Source: Hemibagrus wyckioides
Lineage: Eukaryota > Chordata > Actinopteri > Siluriformes > Bagridae
DNA: 64,000 bases
Assembly: GCF_019097595.1 (NCBI RefSeq)
Contig: NC_080732.1
Location: 4,844,354-4,908,353, forward strand
Direction of reading: 5' to 3'
The notes under the pieces were generated by a model. The model had not been told where the DNA came from. It worked only from the letters and a program-made list of their open reading frames with translations, and did not search any database. A program made the translations under genes and the position numbers. Shown here in pieces: positions 51,230-64,000 of the stretch. Each line of letters begins with the position of its first letter. Positions within the stretch are counted from its first letter, which is position 1.

Positions 51230-52747
51230 GCAAGTGTTTATGTTTAAAGAGAAGATGCTTTAGAAAAAAAAGAGAGAAGAAACTTGGAGAGCCCAAAAAG
51301 TCAGCTTATGCATTTGCTTAACCCAATTCTGAATACGTGTAACTTGCCAGTTTTTCACTTAGCACGGACCTAGCAAAGGAATATCATTAGTTATAGCATA
51401 TTTGGGCCTGTTGGTGCTAAGAGGCGAATTCAGAGACCCTGACCAGAGTGCTTTTAGATTTAATTCAGTATATTTATCAAATCTACAGCCCTGTCCAATC
51501 AGCGCTGCAGTGACAGCAAGCGCATGGTCACAAATCAGTAATTTCTTTGTGAGCATCTAATGAAAATTGCTCCATTATATCTCATAGCTCATATCTGTTT
51601 AATGACATACTGTAGCACTGTCATTAAAACCCAATGTATCTGTTCTGGCATGGTTTTTATTTTAACACACCATGCCACCACACCAGGTTATTCCCTGACT
51701 CTGTGACAGTTTTGTTTTGTTTTTTTCCGTTAAATTTCATCATCGCGTTGGTTGGCTGGGTAAAGAATAAAAATAGCATATTATAATACGCTGCAGTTGT
51801 CTTGTCTGGTGTCCCTGTGGTTTGGACGCTATGCTTATCAGTATGCTCCTGATTACTTTGCCGTGAGAGAACAGAAACAGGTGTTAGTGACAGATAAAGC
51901 TGCATCGCTGGCTTTTATATACACCTGATTAGAATTCTCATCACTTTCCGATGACTTGGTTCGAGAACATACTAACACTTAAATGTTCACGGTTATATCC
52001 TTGATTTTTGTTTTCGGTGTCACGCTAGGTGATATGTGGCTTTAGCGTCGGTTTCGCAAGGTCACACAGCGTATGATGGAGAGCTGCTCAGCACATTTTC
52101 ATGCTAAATATCCTCTATAAACCACGGGGCACGACCGAGCGTGAAAAACACGTTCTGTGTTATTGTGTGGAGATTATACTCACACGTTACATTGTTCCGG
52201 ATCGAGGAACCAAGGACAAACATCAACGGGGCTCATTTATCAAACCGGAAATTTATTCGTAAATCGTTTAGCAGAGTGCTTGCACAAAAGCCGGCTTGGG
52301 ATGAAAGGTTAATATCTTGTGAGAGATCCTGGGTTTGGGTATATTCTGTGTATAAGGAAACTTACTGATCCATGTACATTTAAATTTACATAAGTGATGA
52401 TTAGTTACTGAGACACGTTCAACCCAGACACGTCCTACACGACGCTCTGGTTTTGACACGTCTTGTCACTTAATTACAACACTGCAACTTTGTGACAGTT
52501 CAGGCTGCACTAACTTAGTCATCCATGCACAGCTAACAAGATCACCTTCTTCCTGGTCCTGTCTGTTCTTATTGCCTGAATTCCCCTGGCACCTTTTCAT
52601 ATAGTATACACACATTTAACCTGACAGTGGTTAAGATGATACAGAGTACTGCTCTCTTTACTCCAGGCTTCAACTCATACGGCTTTATTTCTTATGTGTT
52701 TCCTGTCAAGCTTTTACTGTCAGCATCTCCTGTCACTTATTCTGTGG

Positions 52748-52913
52748 TTCTTCTTTTTCTTCTTCTTCTTCTTCTTCTTTTTCTTCTTCTTCTTCTTCTT
52801 CTTCTTCTTTGTTCTGTACACAATTTAAAAACTGAAAGATAACAGATAATCCAGATCACAGGTTGAGTATCAGAGGATCTTCCCTTCCTTTTCTTCTTCT
52901 TCTTTTTTCTTCT

Positions 52914-52982
<69 letters not shown>

Positions 52983-53144
52983 CCTCCTCCTTCTTGTTCT
53001 TCTTGTTCTTGTTTTGTTCTTCTTCCTTTTCTTCTTCTTCTATTTGTTCTTCTTCTTCTTCCTCCTCTTCTTCTTCTTCTTCTTGTTTCTTCTTCTTCTT
53101 GTTTTTGTTCTTCTTCCTTTTCTTCTTCTTCTATTTGTTCTTCT

Positions 53145-53179
<35 letters not shown>

Positions 53180-53380
53180 TTCTTCTTCTTCTTGTTTTTT
53201 CTTCTTCTTCTTCTTCTTCTTCTTCTTGTTCTACTTGTTCTTGTTTTTGTTCTTCTTCCTTTTCTTCTTCTTCTATTTGTTCTTCTTCTTCTTTCTCTTC
53301 TTCTTCTTCTTCTTCTTGTTTCTTCTTCTTCTTCTTGTTTTTGTTCTTCTTCCTTTTCTTCTTCTTCTATTTGTTCTTCT

Positions 53381-53415
<35 letters not shown>

Positions 53416-53742
53416 TTCTTCTTCTCCTTCTTGTTCTTCTTGTTCTTGTTTTTGTTCTTCTTCCTTTTCTTCTTCTTCTATTTGTTCTTCTTCTTCTTCT
53501 TCTTCTTCTTTCTCTTCTTCTTCTTCTTCTTCTTCTTCTTCTTCTATTTGTTGTTGTTGTTGTTCTTCTTCTTCTTCTTCTTCTCCTTCTTGTTCTTCTT
53601 GTTCTTGTTTTTGTTCTTCTTCCTTTTCTTCTTCTATTTGTTCTTCTTCTTTCTCTTCTTCTTCTTCTTTTTCTTCTTCTTCTTTCTCTTCTTCTTCTTC
53701 TTCTTCTTCTTCTTCTTCTTCTTTTTCTTCTTCTTCTTCTTT
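52748..53742. repeat. Long CTT (GAA on the minus strand) tract with higher-order units
   Basis: TTC repeats fill 52748-52810 and 52890-53742. A spacer motif, GTTCTTCTTCCTTTTCTTCT followed by ATTTGTTC, recurs at least six times (near 53013, 53108, 53250, 53343, 53455 and 53612). The 208- to 298-residue Ser/Phe/Leu/Glu frames are artefacts. Confidence 0.95.
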
Positions 53743-54063
53743 ATACAAGTGAAACATAAAATGTATCAGAACAAAAACAGGTTTAGTATCAGAATCTAAC
53801 CGTATTGTGGGACTGTGGGATTATTCTTATTAACTATTTCTTAGCTTCAGCAGCTTGATGGATTCATCCAGACGTCGCTCCATCATGTTCTCCCCAGGAC
53901 AGTTTCATCTTCGCATGACATTTTAATAAATTAGGGAAAGATTTGTTTGAAACAAATTTCGAATCTAGCTTTAAGCTCAGAAAGATAAGAATTCCACATG
54001 GGGTGTGGTGAAACAGGATGTAAATATGTGCTTGTTTTTGTTTACTCTCTGATCTGCACACAG

Positions 54064-54226
54064 GTTATTTCCTGCAGACCCAGGCGTCTCCGTCGCAGCG
54101 CTCGTTTCAGGGCTGCATGCAGCTTATCCACGTGGACGATCAGCTAGCCGACCTTGCAGCTATGGAGCAGGGCATGCTGGGAGCGTTTGAGAATGTCAGC
54201 TTGGACACGTGTGCCATCATGGACAG
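54064..54226 (+). CDS. cntnap2: cntnap2 exon 10: end of laminin-G 2
   Basis: The exon is 163 bp, phase 1 to phase 2, three codons shorter than human exon 10 (172 bp) by my count. The acceptor is CACACAG and the donor is CAG|GTCTGA, a weak donor that matches the consensus poorly after GT. It reads YFLQTQASPSQRSFQGCMQL, then HVDDQLADL and NVSLDTCAIMD. The two Cys correspond to human C520 and C552, the LamG2 disulfide. The shortened part lies before SFQGC, an exposed and variable loop. Confidence 0.93.
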
Positions 54227-54544
54227 GTCTGAACACTGACCCAAAACTCTTACACTTTATAAAGGCCATTTAAAATTTTTTTAGGACTGAAAGATTAACA
54301 TATACAGTTTCCATTTACGCTGATCATCCTGTTCAAAAGTTCACATCCCCCCCGGCTCTATTGATCATCAGTGATTTTTTTTTTTAAATAAACCTTTTGT
54401 AATGATTGTATAAATGTATAAGTTGGATGGATGGATCTCAAAAATCATGTTGAAAAATGGATTAAATATGCAGATGATGCTGCATGACCAAGTATCACAA
54501 AACATAAAAACAGTTATTGATCATTCAACACATTTGTGTAAACT

Positions 54545-54700
54545 TTTTGTGTAAATTCTTTATACCCATGATGCAGCATCCCTGGAGCACAGAGGGTTGC
54601 TCAAGGGCCCAACAGTGGCAGCTTAGTTGTGTTGGAGCTTGAACCCCTAACCTTCTAAACAGTAACCCCAAACCTTAACCATTGAGTCACAACTACCACA
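54545..54700 (-). mobile_element. SINE fragment, reversed
   Basis: CCTGGAGCACAGAGGGTTGC, CTCAAGGGCCCAACAGTGGC and GAGCTTGAACCCCTAACC (degenerate B box, reversed), then CCTTAACCATTGAGTCAC, match the head half of the SINE at 37436-37690. Confidence 0.6.
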
Positions 54701-55089
54701 ATTAGTGAGCCCTGGTGATTTGCACGAAAGAGGAAAGTGACCACGTCGCTCACGACAGAAATGCGACCCATCAGAAAAGCTTTATAAAGTATTGATTTGC
54801 AGTGTGTCTGCTCTCTGAGGGACAATTGGACCCAAACTATGACTTAATTTGTCACCTGGCTGTCCAGTTACACAGAGGAAAAGCGATCCAATCAGGAAGC
54901 ATTGCAAAATCCAATAAGCAATAAACACTAAAGAAATAAGGGTTTGGTAATTCTATTGATGCAGTATCTCAAGAGATGACTGTGGAGCTACTCGCAGACA
55001 GTGGGAAATGAGTCCTAGGTAACTGCTTTGAGATCTGATGACTTTGAAGCTCATGATTTTAAATCATTTTCGTCTACATCAAACCTATT

Positions 55090-55165
55090 ACAAGAAGAAG
55101 CCTGTATTTGTCACATATGCATTACACCACAGTGAAAGCCTTCCCATCGCATATCCCGCTTCCTA
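55090..55165 (-). mobile_element. SINE tail fragment, reversed
   Basis: AGCCTGTATTTGTCACATAT and GCATTACACCACAGTGAAAG match the 3' end of the SINE at 37436. The head is missing. Confidence 0.55.
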
Positions 55166-55239
55166 ATGAACTTTCCAGTAACTGTTAGTCTTCAAGCTCT
55201 GTGTGAGTTTCTTGTTATATTTCCTCCCAACAGAGTGAC

Positions 55240-55375
55240 AGTGTTCTTAGTCTGTGACCTAGTGAACCAGTATCAATATATATATATTCACTCAAAGAGA
55301 CTTCTAAAGCACTTCTGTAAGTCGCTCTAGATAAGGACGTCTGCCAAACGCCATAAATCTAAATGTAGATCATGA
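55240..55375 (+). mobile_element. SINE 3' fragment
   Basis: GTCTGTGACCTAGTGAACCA and AAGTCGCTCTAGATAAGGAC, GTCTGCCAAACGCCATAAAT. It is the same family as 50510-50625. Confidence 0.5.
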
Positions 55376-56316
55376 TGAGGTTGGTTAATTGTTGTATGTG
55401 TGTAGGTTTCTATGCACGGGCCATCTAGATTCCTTAATGTTTATTCAGTTTAACGAAGCACCATCTCTCTGGTCATTACACAAATATTGATTGATCCCTC
55501 ATGCATTTTATGCCCCTGATGCTTAACATGTGCTTCGAGTCTTTCACACGCCGGCAAGGTAACACACCGTTTAGCATGCCAGTTAACAAATGCCCTTAAT
55601 GAGATAAATCCACACGACAACAAATCACATGACACACAATTAAAGAGAATCATGAAGGGATAGTATTAATATGTACTGGTAAATAATGTGAAGTTACCTT
55701 CTAGACACTGGGTCTGGTTCTGATGTTGTTGTTTTTTTGGGGGGAGTTTTCCAATATTACACATGAAGATGAACAGCTTTGTGAGAAATAAAAGCTGTTG
55801 AAATAAAGTGAAACTGAATCAACATTATAGAAAAAACTATTTCAAGCTCAGCTCTTACAGTTAAGACATCCGACTCTGAGTATTTCATACACCTGATGTC
55901 TGTCTAAAGTATTCTTTGGGTTGAGTTATCGATGAGCTTTCACACATCGCAGTGTGAGACGATGTCAAGCGTCCTCTCTGCATTTATCTGGCACTCGATC
56001 GGCGGCGGTTCGAAATCGTTACCGGGACTCAGACGCTCATTACGGCGTCATTGATTTCGTGTTTTTCTTCATCAGTTAAGATGTCAATGTTAGTTCGGCA
56101 CATCGGTTAAAAACGCAGAAGCTTCTGGCTGTGTTCACATCCTGTGTTTGTTTGTTGTTTTCATGTCGATCTTGTACATTTTCAAGCAAACCGGTGTCTC
56201 CTAAGAGTCGTAAGTTTGTTGTGTTCATACTATTTTATGTGCTGGGAATATTTGAAACCAAACATTATGCTTTGATTGTCCATAATGGCTGTATTTGTAA
56301 GTGTCACTTTCCATTA

Positions 56317-56390
56317 CACACACACACACACACAAGTTCTGGATTTACAACTACAGCAGACAGGACTAGAGCTAGATTTCTATACCACAC

Positions 56391-56437
<47 letters not shown>

Positions 56438-56492
56438 GTTCTGGATTTACAACTACAGCAGACAGGACTAGAGCTAGATTTCTATACCACAC

Positions 56493-56525
<33 letters not shown>

Positions 56526-56580
56526 GTTCTGGATTTACAACTACAGCAGACAGGACTAGGGCTAGATTTCTATACCACAC

Positions 56581-56625
<45 letters not shown>

Positions 56626-56725
56626 GTTCTGGATTTACATCTACAGCAGACAGGACTAGGGCTAGATTTCTATACCCCCCCCCCCCCCCCCCCCCCGCGA
56701 CACACACACACACACACACACACAA
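56317..56725. repeat. Compound minisatellite: (CA)n plus a 59-bp unit, four copies
   Basis: Four near-identical copies of a unit starting AGTTCTGGATTTACAACTAC and ending TTCTATACCACACCCC are separated by (CA)n runs of varying length. They start at about 56334, 56436, 56524 and 56624. Copies 1-2 share GACTAGAGCT and copies 3-4 share GACTAGGGCT. The last copy runs into a C homopolymer (56676-56696) and a final (CA)n. The open frames on both strands are artefacts. Confidence 0.95.
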
Positions 56726-58216
56726 ATAATGTTAATTGTCCTAAAGCGGATTATTTTGGACTTCTGTGAAGCAGTGCCACAAAAAATATTCTGAATAGTA
56801 CGAATAAGCGAGGCTGGGGCTGATTTCTTCTTCTTAGCTCAGATGGTAGATTCATGCAGCCGTACATCAGTAACAGTTGTGTCAGGTTTACGCTCATGCT
56901 GCCTTTCGCTCCGCTAAAACGCTCGACATACACCTGAGAAAACTGGAAAGCTGGATCTCTGTAAAACATATTTAATTTTTAAAGCATTTCTGAAAACGAG
57001 TAATGAATAATAACGAACATAAGAAAGCCAGGGAATCCTTTAAACGTTTTAACTCGGGTGCTTTCATTAGGACTTCACTGGGAACAAAGAGAAAGGATGC
57101 GAGGATGTAAATAGCTTAAACATATAAACGCTTTCCATTCACTCTGTGTATGTTAAATAAACAGCCTGAATATATCTTCAGATATTTAGTATTTTTTAGG
57201 CAGAAATTAGAAAAGATGAATAGTCACTGTGAGATAAATGCAGATTTTTTAATGTTTGTTGTGTAGGAGCCTTATTTTTTAACCATATATATTCTATCTT
57301 ACTTGGAATTAGTTTAGTTTGGAGCAAGTGTGTTTAATACAATTTTCCTGTGGAATTAAATTACAGAATGGAATTAGATTACAGAATGAAAAGTAATGCT
57401 CCTTGCTGAAGAAAAGCTGTATGTTACGATGCACATATAATAAATTAAACAGGATAATGTTATAGGAAAAAAATTCATGCTAGGATAATTAATGCTATGC
57501 GTCATCTGTCAACACAATTTATTACAGAATTGCACGGCATACTTTTGTCTTTTTATAGTTTCATAAAACAAGTTACTTCCATAAATGTGTGTTAGCGGCC
57601 AAAACAGTCGGTCAGAAGACAGCTTTCTAGTCAAAAAATACCCCTCAGCATTTTCCCAAAGATATTCAAATTTTATTTGCCAGTTAAACAATCATACACA
57701 GTACCACATGCAGTGAAAACCTTTTCCATTTCTAAACAACTGTGTTATAAAAATAAACATCAGGTTTATTTATTTATGCGGCTTGTCCACCTGGTCCCTG
57801 TGGTAACCATAGAAACGATCGCATTTGATTAATATGAACCAGAAGCCATCTGTAACTACTGTCAGAGCTGCTGGGATCGAAAAGGAATCAACATTTTCTG
57901 CGTAATGATGTCTAATAGATTTAAGAGCCATAGGTCATTTTCTCCTGTCTCTGGTCTCTTTGTCTGTGTTAATATAATGCAGATTTTCCATAAAGAATAC
58001 TGTCATGAAAGGATTTAAAGCTTGCTCTGAACATAGGAACCAGGTCTTAATAAGTGTAGCGCAAGAATGAATACTTCTTTCAGGTTATTCAACCTAGGCT
58101 TTAATGATGTTTTTTTTTAGCAAAGAAAGCTTCTATAGGAGCTGGATGGAGGCTGGTGAAGTGGTGTGACATTGAACAGCCAGACAAAGCGTAAATTATT
58201 TTTGATGTGACACTGA

Positions 58217-58378
<162 letters not shown>

Positions 58379-58794
58379 TAAACTTTCCTGGAGTCCCGGG
58401 ACCAAACTTTGCCGTGGATAAAAGCTTTTTTTGTTTTAATAATCAGGAAGAGCAAAGGAACAACAATGGATCTATTTAAACTGAGCTTAGAAAGCTACTT
58501 TTCTATCTGCGTCTGTTTGCTTGTAGGTGACATGAAGTACTCGGTAGAGCAGGAGGCTTCAGGTTCTCTCTAGTTCCTCTTTTAGATCTATTGAATGTTT
58601 GAGAAGGATTGACCTTTTGTAGCACCGACTGGCGCAAAAGCTCGTCTTTTTTATCGATTCGGCATCTACATGAAAGATCACGTCTGTACATTACCTTTTA
58701 ACCACCCACGCTTAAGAGCAATCATTTCACGCTTAACCAGACCGTCTTTTTGATTTTTCTTTCTATCATCTCTTGCTTAGAAATGATCCTCACT

Positions 58795-58997
58795 GGGGGA
58801 TTTTTTTACATAACACCTGTGTACCTTTGCTTATTCATGTGATTATCCAATGAGACAACTGTGTGGCAGCTTCAGTTTATATTCAAAACACCAGAATAGG
58901 GAAAATTGTGTTTGCAGTGACTTTAGAATGGCAGAAGTACTGGTTTGAGTATTTTTAAACACAGAGCAAAGTCTCTAGAGTACAGGATAGTACGAAG

Positions 58998-58998
<1 letters not shown>
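58795..58998 (+). mobile_element. Tc1-family remnant
   Basis: CTTATTCATGTGATTATCCA, GTGGCAGCTTCAGTTTATAT, CACCAGAATAGGGAAAATTG and CTGGTTTGAGTATTTTTAAA, GTCTCTAGAGTACAGGATAG follow the order of a known fish Tc1 element around the transposase start (family MGKKCDLSDF..). No open frame survives. Confidence 0.5.
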
Positions 58999-59038
<40 letters not shown>

Positions 59039-59236
59039 GATTTTGCCCTGTAATGGATTAGCACCCTGTCCACAGTGTCCCCCAACTTGTGTCCAAAGTC
59101 CTCTGTGATATAGACCCCAGGCTCCCTGTGACCCTGTCTGTTGGTGAATGGATGGATGGATAGATGTATGTATGGATGGATGGATGGACGGATGGATGGA
59201 CGGATGGATAGATGGATATATGGATGAATGAATGCC
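58998..59236 (+). mobile_element. (TG)n, SINE 3' part and TGGA tail
   Basis: (TG)n at 58998-59039, then GATTTTGCCCTGTAATGGAT, TAGCACCCTGTCCACAGTGT and CCCCAGGCTCCCTGTGACCC, closing in a (TGGA)n tail. This is the 3' half of the SINE family at 315-695 and 42050-42345. Confidence 0.6.
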
Positions 59237-59319
59237 TTGCATGTGTTTAGTCACATTATGGTTTGATTCTCATCAGAAATATTTAAACTTCACATTCTGT
59301 ATTTTTAACCATCTGCTGA

Positions 59320-61302
<1,983 letters not shown>

Positions 61303-61503
61303 AGGATAAGGTATGGACAACGGTGTTGAACAACCTGCCTGCTCAGACGGCCGTGTCGGGTTCGAGCAGGGACAGACGCACTGTGCTGCAGCTGAACTAC
61401 AGCGCCACCATGGAGCAGATCAACGCCATTACAGATGTCGCTGAGCACTGTGAGCAGCACGTCACCTACACCTGTCGCTCATCACGCCTACTCAACACTC
61501 CAG
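61303..61503 (+). CDS. cntnap2: cntnap2 exon 13: fibrinogen-like region, continued
   Basis: The exon is 201 bp, phase 1 to phase 1, the same length as in human. The acceptor is TTTCAG and the donor is CAG|GTATGG. It begins EDKVWTTVLNNLPAQTAVSG and continues through NYSATMEQINAITDVAEHCE to CRSSRLLNTP. NYSA is a sequon not present in human (VYSA). This is the last exon in the window. Exon 14, which should begin with the DG..YTWWVG motif, was not found in the remaining 2.5 kb. Confidence 0.95.
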
Positions 61504-64000
61504 GTATGGAGACTTCTAGTCATTTCAAAACTGTTTCATCCCAAAAAAGAATCAGAAAGTGTTTTTCTTTGGACTGTCTGTACTGACTGACTTTATGAGC
61601 TGAATCATATTAATCTCAGTCTGCCCTTGGTTTGGAAAATTGCTCAGTTTCTACAGTTCTACTTCCTTTCATCTCCACTTCGGTTTGCTAGACAGTTCAG
61701 CTAGAATTCAGCTTAATCCCTATTGAGGGAACTTTTTAGTTTCCATAGTTGTTACGTCACATAGATATACAGTATATTTAACCATATTTTATTTCAAGAA
61801 ACCAATAACAAATGATCCTTCATCTTTGAAATAGACATTCGTCCAGTTTTCGTTCTGGTCATGGTGGTGAAGCAGGATTTCTGGTTTTGGATGAATTATC
61901 TTGTTCAACAATTAGTCTACATCCCTGTACTCAATTCACATGATCAAGAGCATTGGTAGAAACCAAAAGAACAAGGTTGTGAATACAGGTAACGGAGGGT
62001 TTTAACCTGTGGGTTACAACCTCCCATGAGCAAAAGGGGAGAATAGGCATATAGCATACTCTTATTGGGACCTTGCCAGCATCATGATATAACTAATTAG
62101 CCGCTGATTGGAAGAAGTCACATGGGCTTAGCATTTTGTGGTCTATTGTTATCATAACTGGGCTGCTAATGAGACATGGAACATTCACACTCAAAAAATT
62201 ATTAAAAGATGGAAAAAATCCCCCTTATATAGGATTGCGGATGTCTATATAGGGTTGCTGAGGTGGCATGAAGAGCTCGACAATCGAGGAGAGCCTCTAG
62301 GGAGAGCCACTGCACCGAATTGGGCACCTGTGGTTAGCTCCTGCTAGGTCTGTAGCAAGTATGCCCCACTGGACAAGGACCCCGGGGCAGACCCAGGACC
62401 TGCTTGAGGGATTGTATCTAACAATATGTATGGATCCCCAAGGAGGAGCTGGGATAGAAGACGCAGGAATGACCTGAACGAGCGAATGAATGAATAAGCC
62501 ATCCTGATTCGTCTCATGTTAACTTTACTGCACTGCAGTGTAGGTGGGTGATAAGACAGAAACGAGAATGAATGTCGTCATAGCAATTGGTGCACAGCGG
62601 AGCAGTATGGCCTCCAAGAGAAATGACAGCTGTATTAAAATGCAGATCATCCGTTATGGGTTCAGAAATAATTACCAGCACTCAAAATGGCCCACGGCCT
62701 CCCAGGCAGATAAGCGCACCGTTATTATTTCATTCAACATGATTTGCATTATCTACCCCTTGACCGCCGACAGAAAAGCACTCTCACCTGTAAATGCACA
62801 ATGCAAAGGTTAATCTTCAATTTGCATCGGTTTAAAAAAAAGAAGGCTACTAATATTCTATATACGTGACAGTGAGAAGTCACTATGCAAAAAAAACCCC
62901 AAAAATCGTCTCTGTAAGCTTTGGGAGTTGTTCCTGTGTCAGAACTGATGGTTCTGGGGAAAACGAACATCATCTACGTAGTCTTTGAATGAACATTACT
63001 ACGTTTTCAGAAATGGTTTCATGTTTCACAATGAATGCAGAACTGCTTTTCAATTTATGACATACTTTAGATCCAATTATTTAATAAAATAAGTTATCAC
63101 TAAGTATTAAGTGCAGTGCTAAAGGTCTTTTGTCTTATAAACCAGAAACAGTTGATTGTTTTCTGTACCATCATGGCTGGCTAGATAACTCACAGGTTAT
63201 TTTAATTATCATGCTGTTAGATTGCCAGAGTGTTTCATCTATATTTAAAGCTCACCGCTTGCTGCTTGCTAGAATTCCAGCAGTCAGACGAGAAACTTAT
63301 GAGAGTTTTGCCCTCATCTATTAGCATTTGAGACCAATATGGCACTATGTGCAATTATCACAGCAGAGAGCATCTAATTAACCAACCCAGATATTACTCC
63401 CTATATCATATTATCCAGGTGAAATATTGCTCTCTGTTTCATATGATCCAGGTGAATATTAAATCTGTTCTGTTTGTTTTAGTGTGAGCTGATCTCTCAC
63501 TGTGTGTCCCAGAGACTCTGAAGGAGAGTCTGTTCTGTAAATATGATTTCCTCCTGTGCCGCCTGGTGCTTGTGACTTTAGTTAAATCAGAAGTAAAGGA
63601 TTCCCACAAGTGCAACACATTTATCCTTGACCTCTTAATGTGAATTATGTCCTTGTATTATGGGGCGTTTTTGTGTGTCCAAAAATATGTACTGTAGAGG
63701 TTATGTGCAAGTGTGTGTGTGTGTGTGTGTGTGTCCCAGTTTACTGGTCATGCTTAGAAACTAGTTCAATCAGAGCCAGCACTATAAGATTTGAAATGTA
63801 GTACCAACTGTTTGTTTTCTACATCCGAGTCCCAGATGTGGTTCATTAACAAAAAGGTTTTCATTGTTATTTTGATAAAGATTTTGTCTTTGGCACGAAG
63901 TTAATGACCAAAAAACAAATTGAAGAGTCTGCCTGGTCTGTTTCGTAAACATTAATGCATCATATATCTTCAGTAATGTTGTCATAGGTATTACTGACAT
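61504..64000 (+). other. cntnap2: Intron 13, partial
   Basis: The intron begins GTATGG and runs off the window. Apart from a LINE/SINE 3' end (62255-62497) and a (GT)n at 63709-63734, nothing is recognised. No exon 14 motif was found. Confidence 0.75.
62255..62497 (+). mobile_element. LINE-type 3' end fragment with a GAAT tail
   Basis: CCCCACTGGACAAGGACCCC, GGGGCAGACCCAGGACCTGC, AGGGATTGTATCTAACAATA and CCCCAAGGAGGAGCTGGGAT match from memory the 3' end of a fish LINE. The copy ends in GCGAATGAATGAATAAG. The clade was not determined. Confidence 0.5.

Larger units (their letters stand above)
48445..54063 (+). other. cntnap2: Intron 9 (5619 bp)
   Basis: GT-AG intron dominated by simple repeats: TTTTA (49105-49248), AATT/ATATT (50903-51034), AAT/ATT (51115-51229) and CTT (52748-53742). 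A SINE tail fragment lies at 50510-50625. The other stretches show nothing classifiable. Confidence 0.85.

Noticed and set aside
52863..53799. Open frames of 298, 252, 261 and 208 residues on both strands
   Set aside because: They all read the same CTT/GAA tract as poly-Ser, poly-Phe, poly-Leu or poly-Glu. There is no domain, and four overlapping frames cannot all be real.
56131..56659. 142- and 127-residue His/Thr-rich frames
   Set aside because: They derive from the CA compound minisatellite.

Overview
This is a vertebrate, almost certainly teleost, genomic window: intron-rich, AT-rich and full of microsatellites. It carries tRNA-derived SINEs, many Tc1-type transposon remnants, a solo LTR and a probable DIRS-like remnant. 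The repeat mix looks like an otophysan fish such as a catfish, but that is an inference and the species cannot be read from the sequence.

The only real gene I can support is one plus-strand gene, the contactin-associated protein-like 2 orthologue (cntnap2, Caspr2; I cannot tell teleost copy a from b). Twelve consecutive coding exons, matching human exons 2-13, lie at 20636-61503. They are 111, 194, 148, 204, 185, 144, 259, 150, 163, 107, 120 and 201 bp. Their phases chain without a break into 662 codons' worth of sequence (1986 nt). They encode the discoidin (F5/8C) domain (exons 2-4), laminin-G 1 (exons 5-8), laminin-G 2 (exons 8-10), EGF 1 (exon 11) and the first half of the fibrinogen-like region (exons 12-13). 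Exon 1 (signal peptide) must lie upstream, unrecognised or outside the window. Exon 14 onward lies beyond the right edge. The product is a type I neuronal membrane adhesion protein of the neurexin superfamily, which works with contactin-2 at juxtaparanodes and synapses.

Layout: 1-20635 is intron 1 (or 5' flank) and holds SINEs, a 31-bp minisatellite, a solo LTR with perfect target duplication, a T-rich locally duplicated block, a LINE 3' end and a Tc1 remnant. 20747-27670 (intron 2) holds a Tc1 fragment and a Tc1 element nested in a SINE. 27865-33677 (intron 3) holds a Tc1-derived MITE with perfect 31-bp inverted repeats. 33826-39293 is the dense exon cluster 4-8, with a DIRS-like remnant just before exon 5 and a GC-AG intron after exon 6. 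39553-48294 (intron 8) holds nested SINEs, a hAT MITE with perfect 8-bp target duplication, a purine-rich tract of about 0.9 kb and a Tc1 remnant. 48445-54063 (intron 9) holds AATT, ATATT and AAT/ATT arrays and a CTT tract of about 0.9 kb. 54227-64000 holds exons 11-13, a compound CA minisatellite, and further Tc1 and LINE debris.

I found no undescribed biological system. The most interesting signals are the GC-AG intron, the datable nested insertions, the oppositely oriented Tc1 copies flanking exons 9-12, and the long purine and pyrimidine tracts flanking exon 9. Nearly all long open frames outside the exons come from simple repeats.
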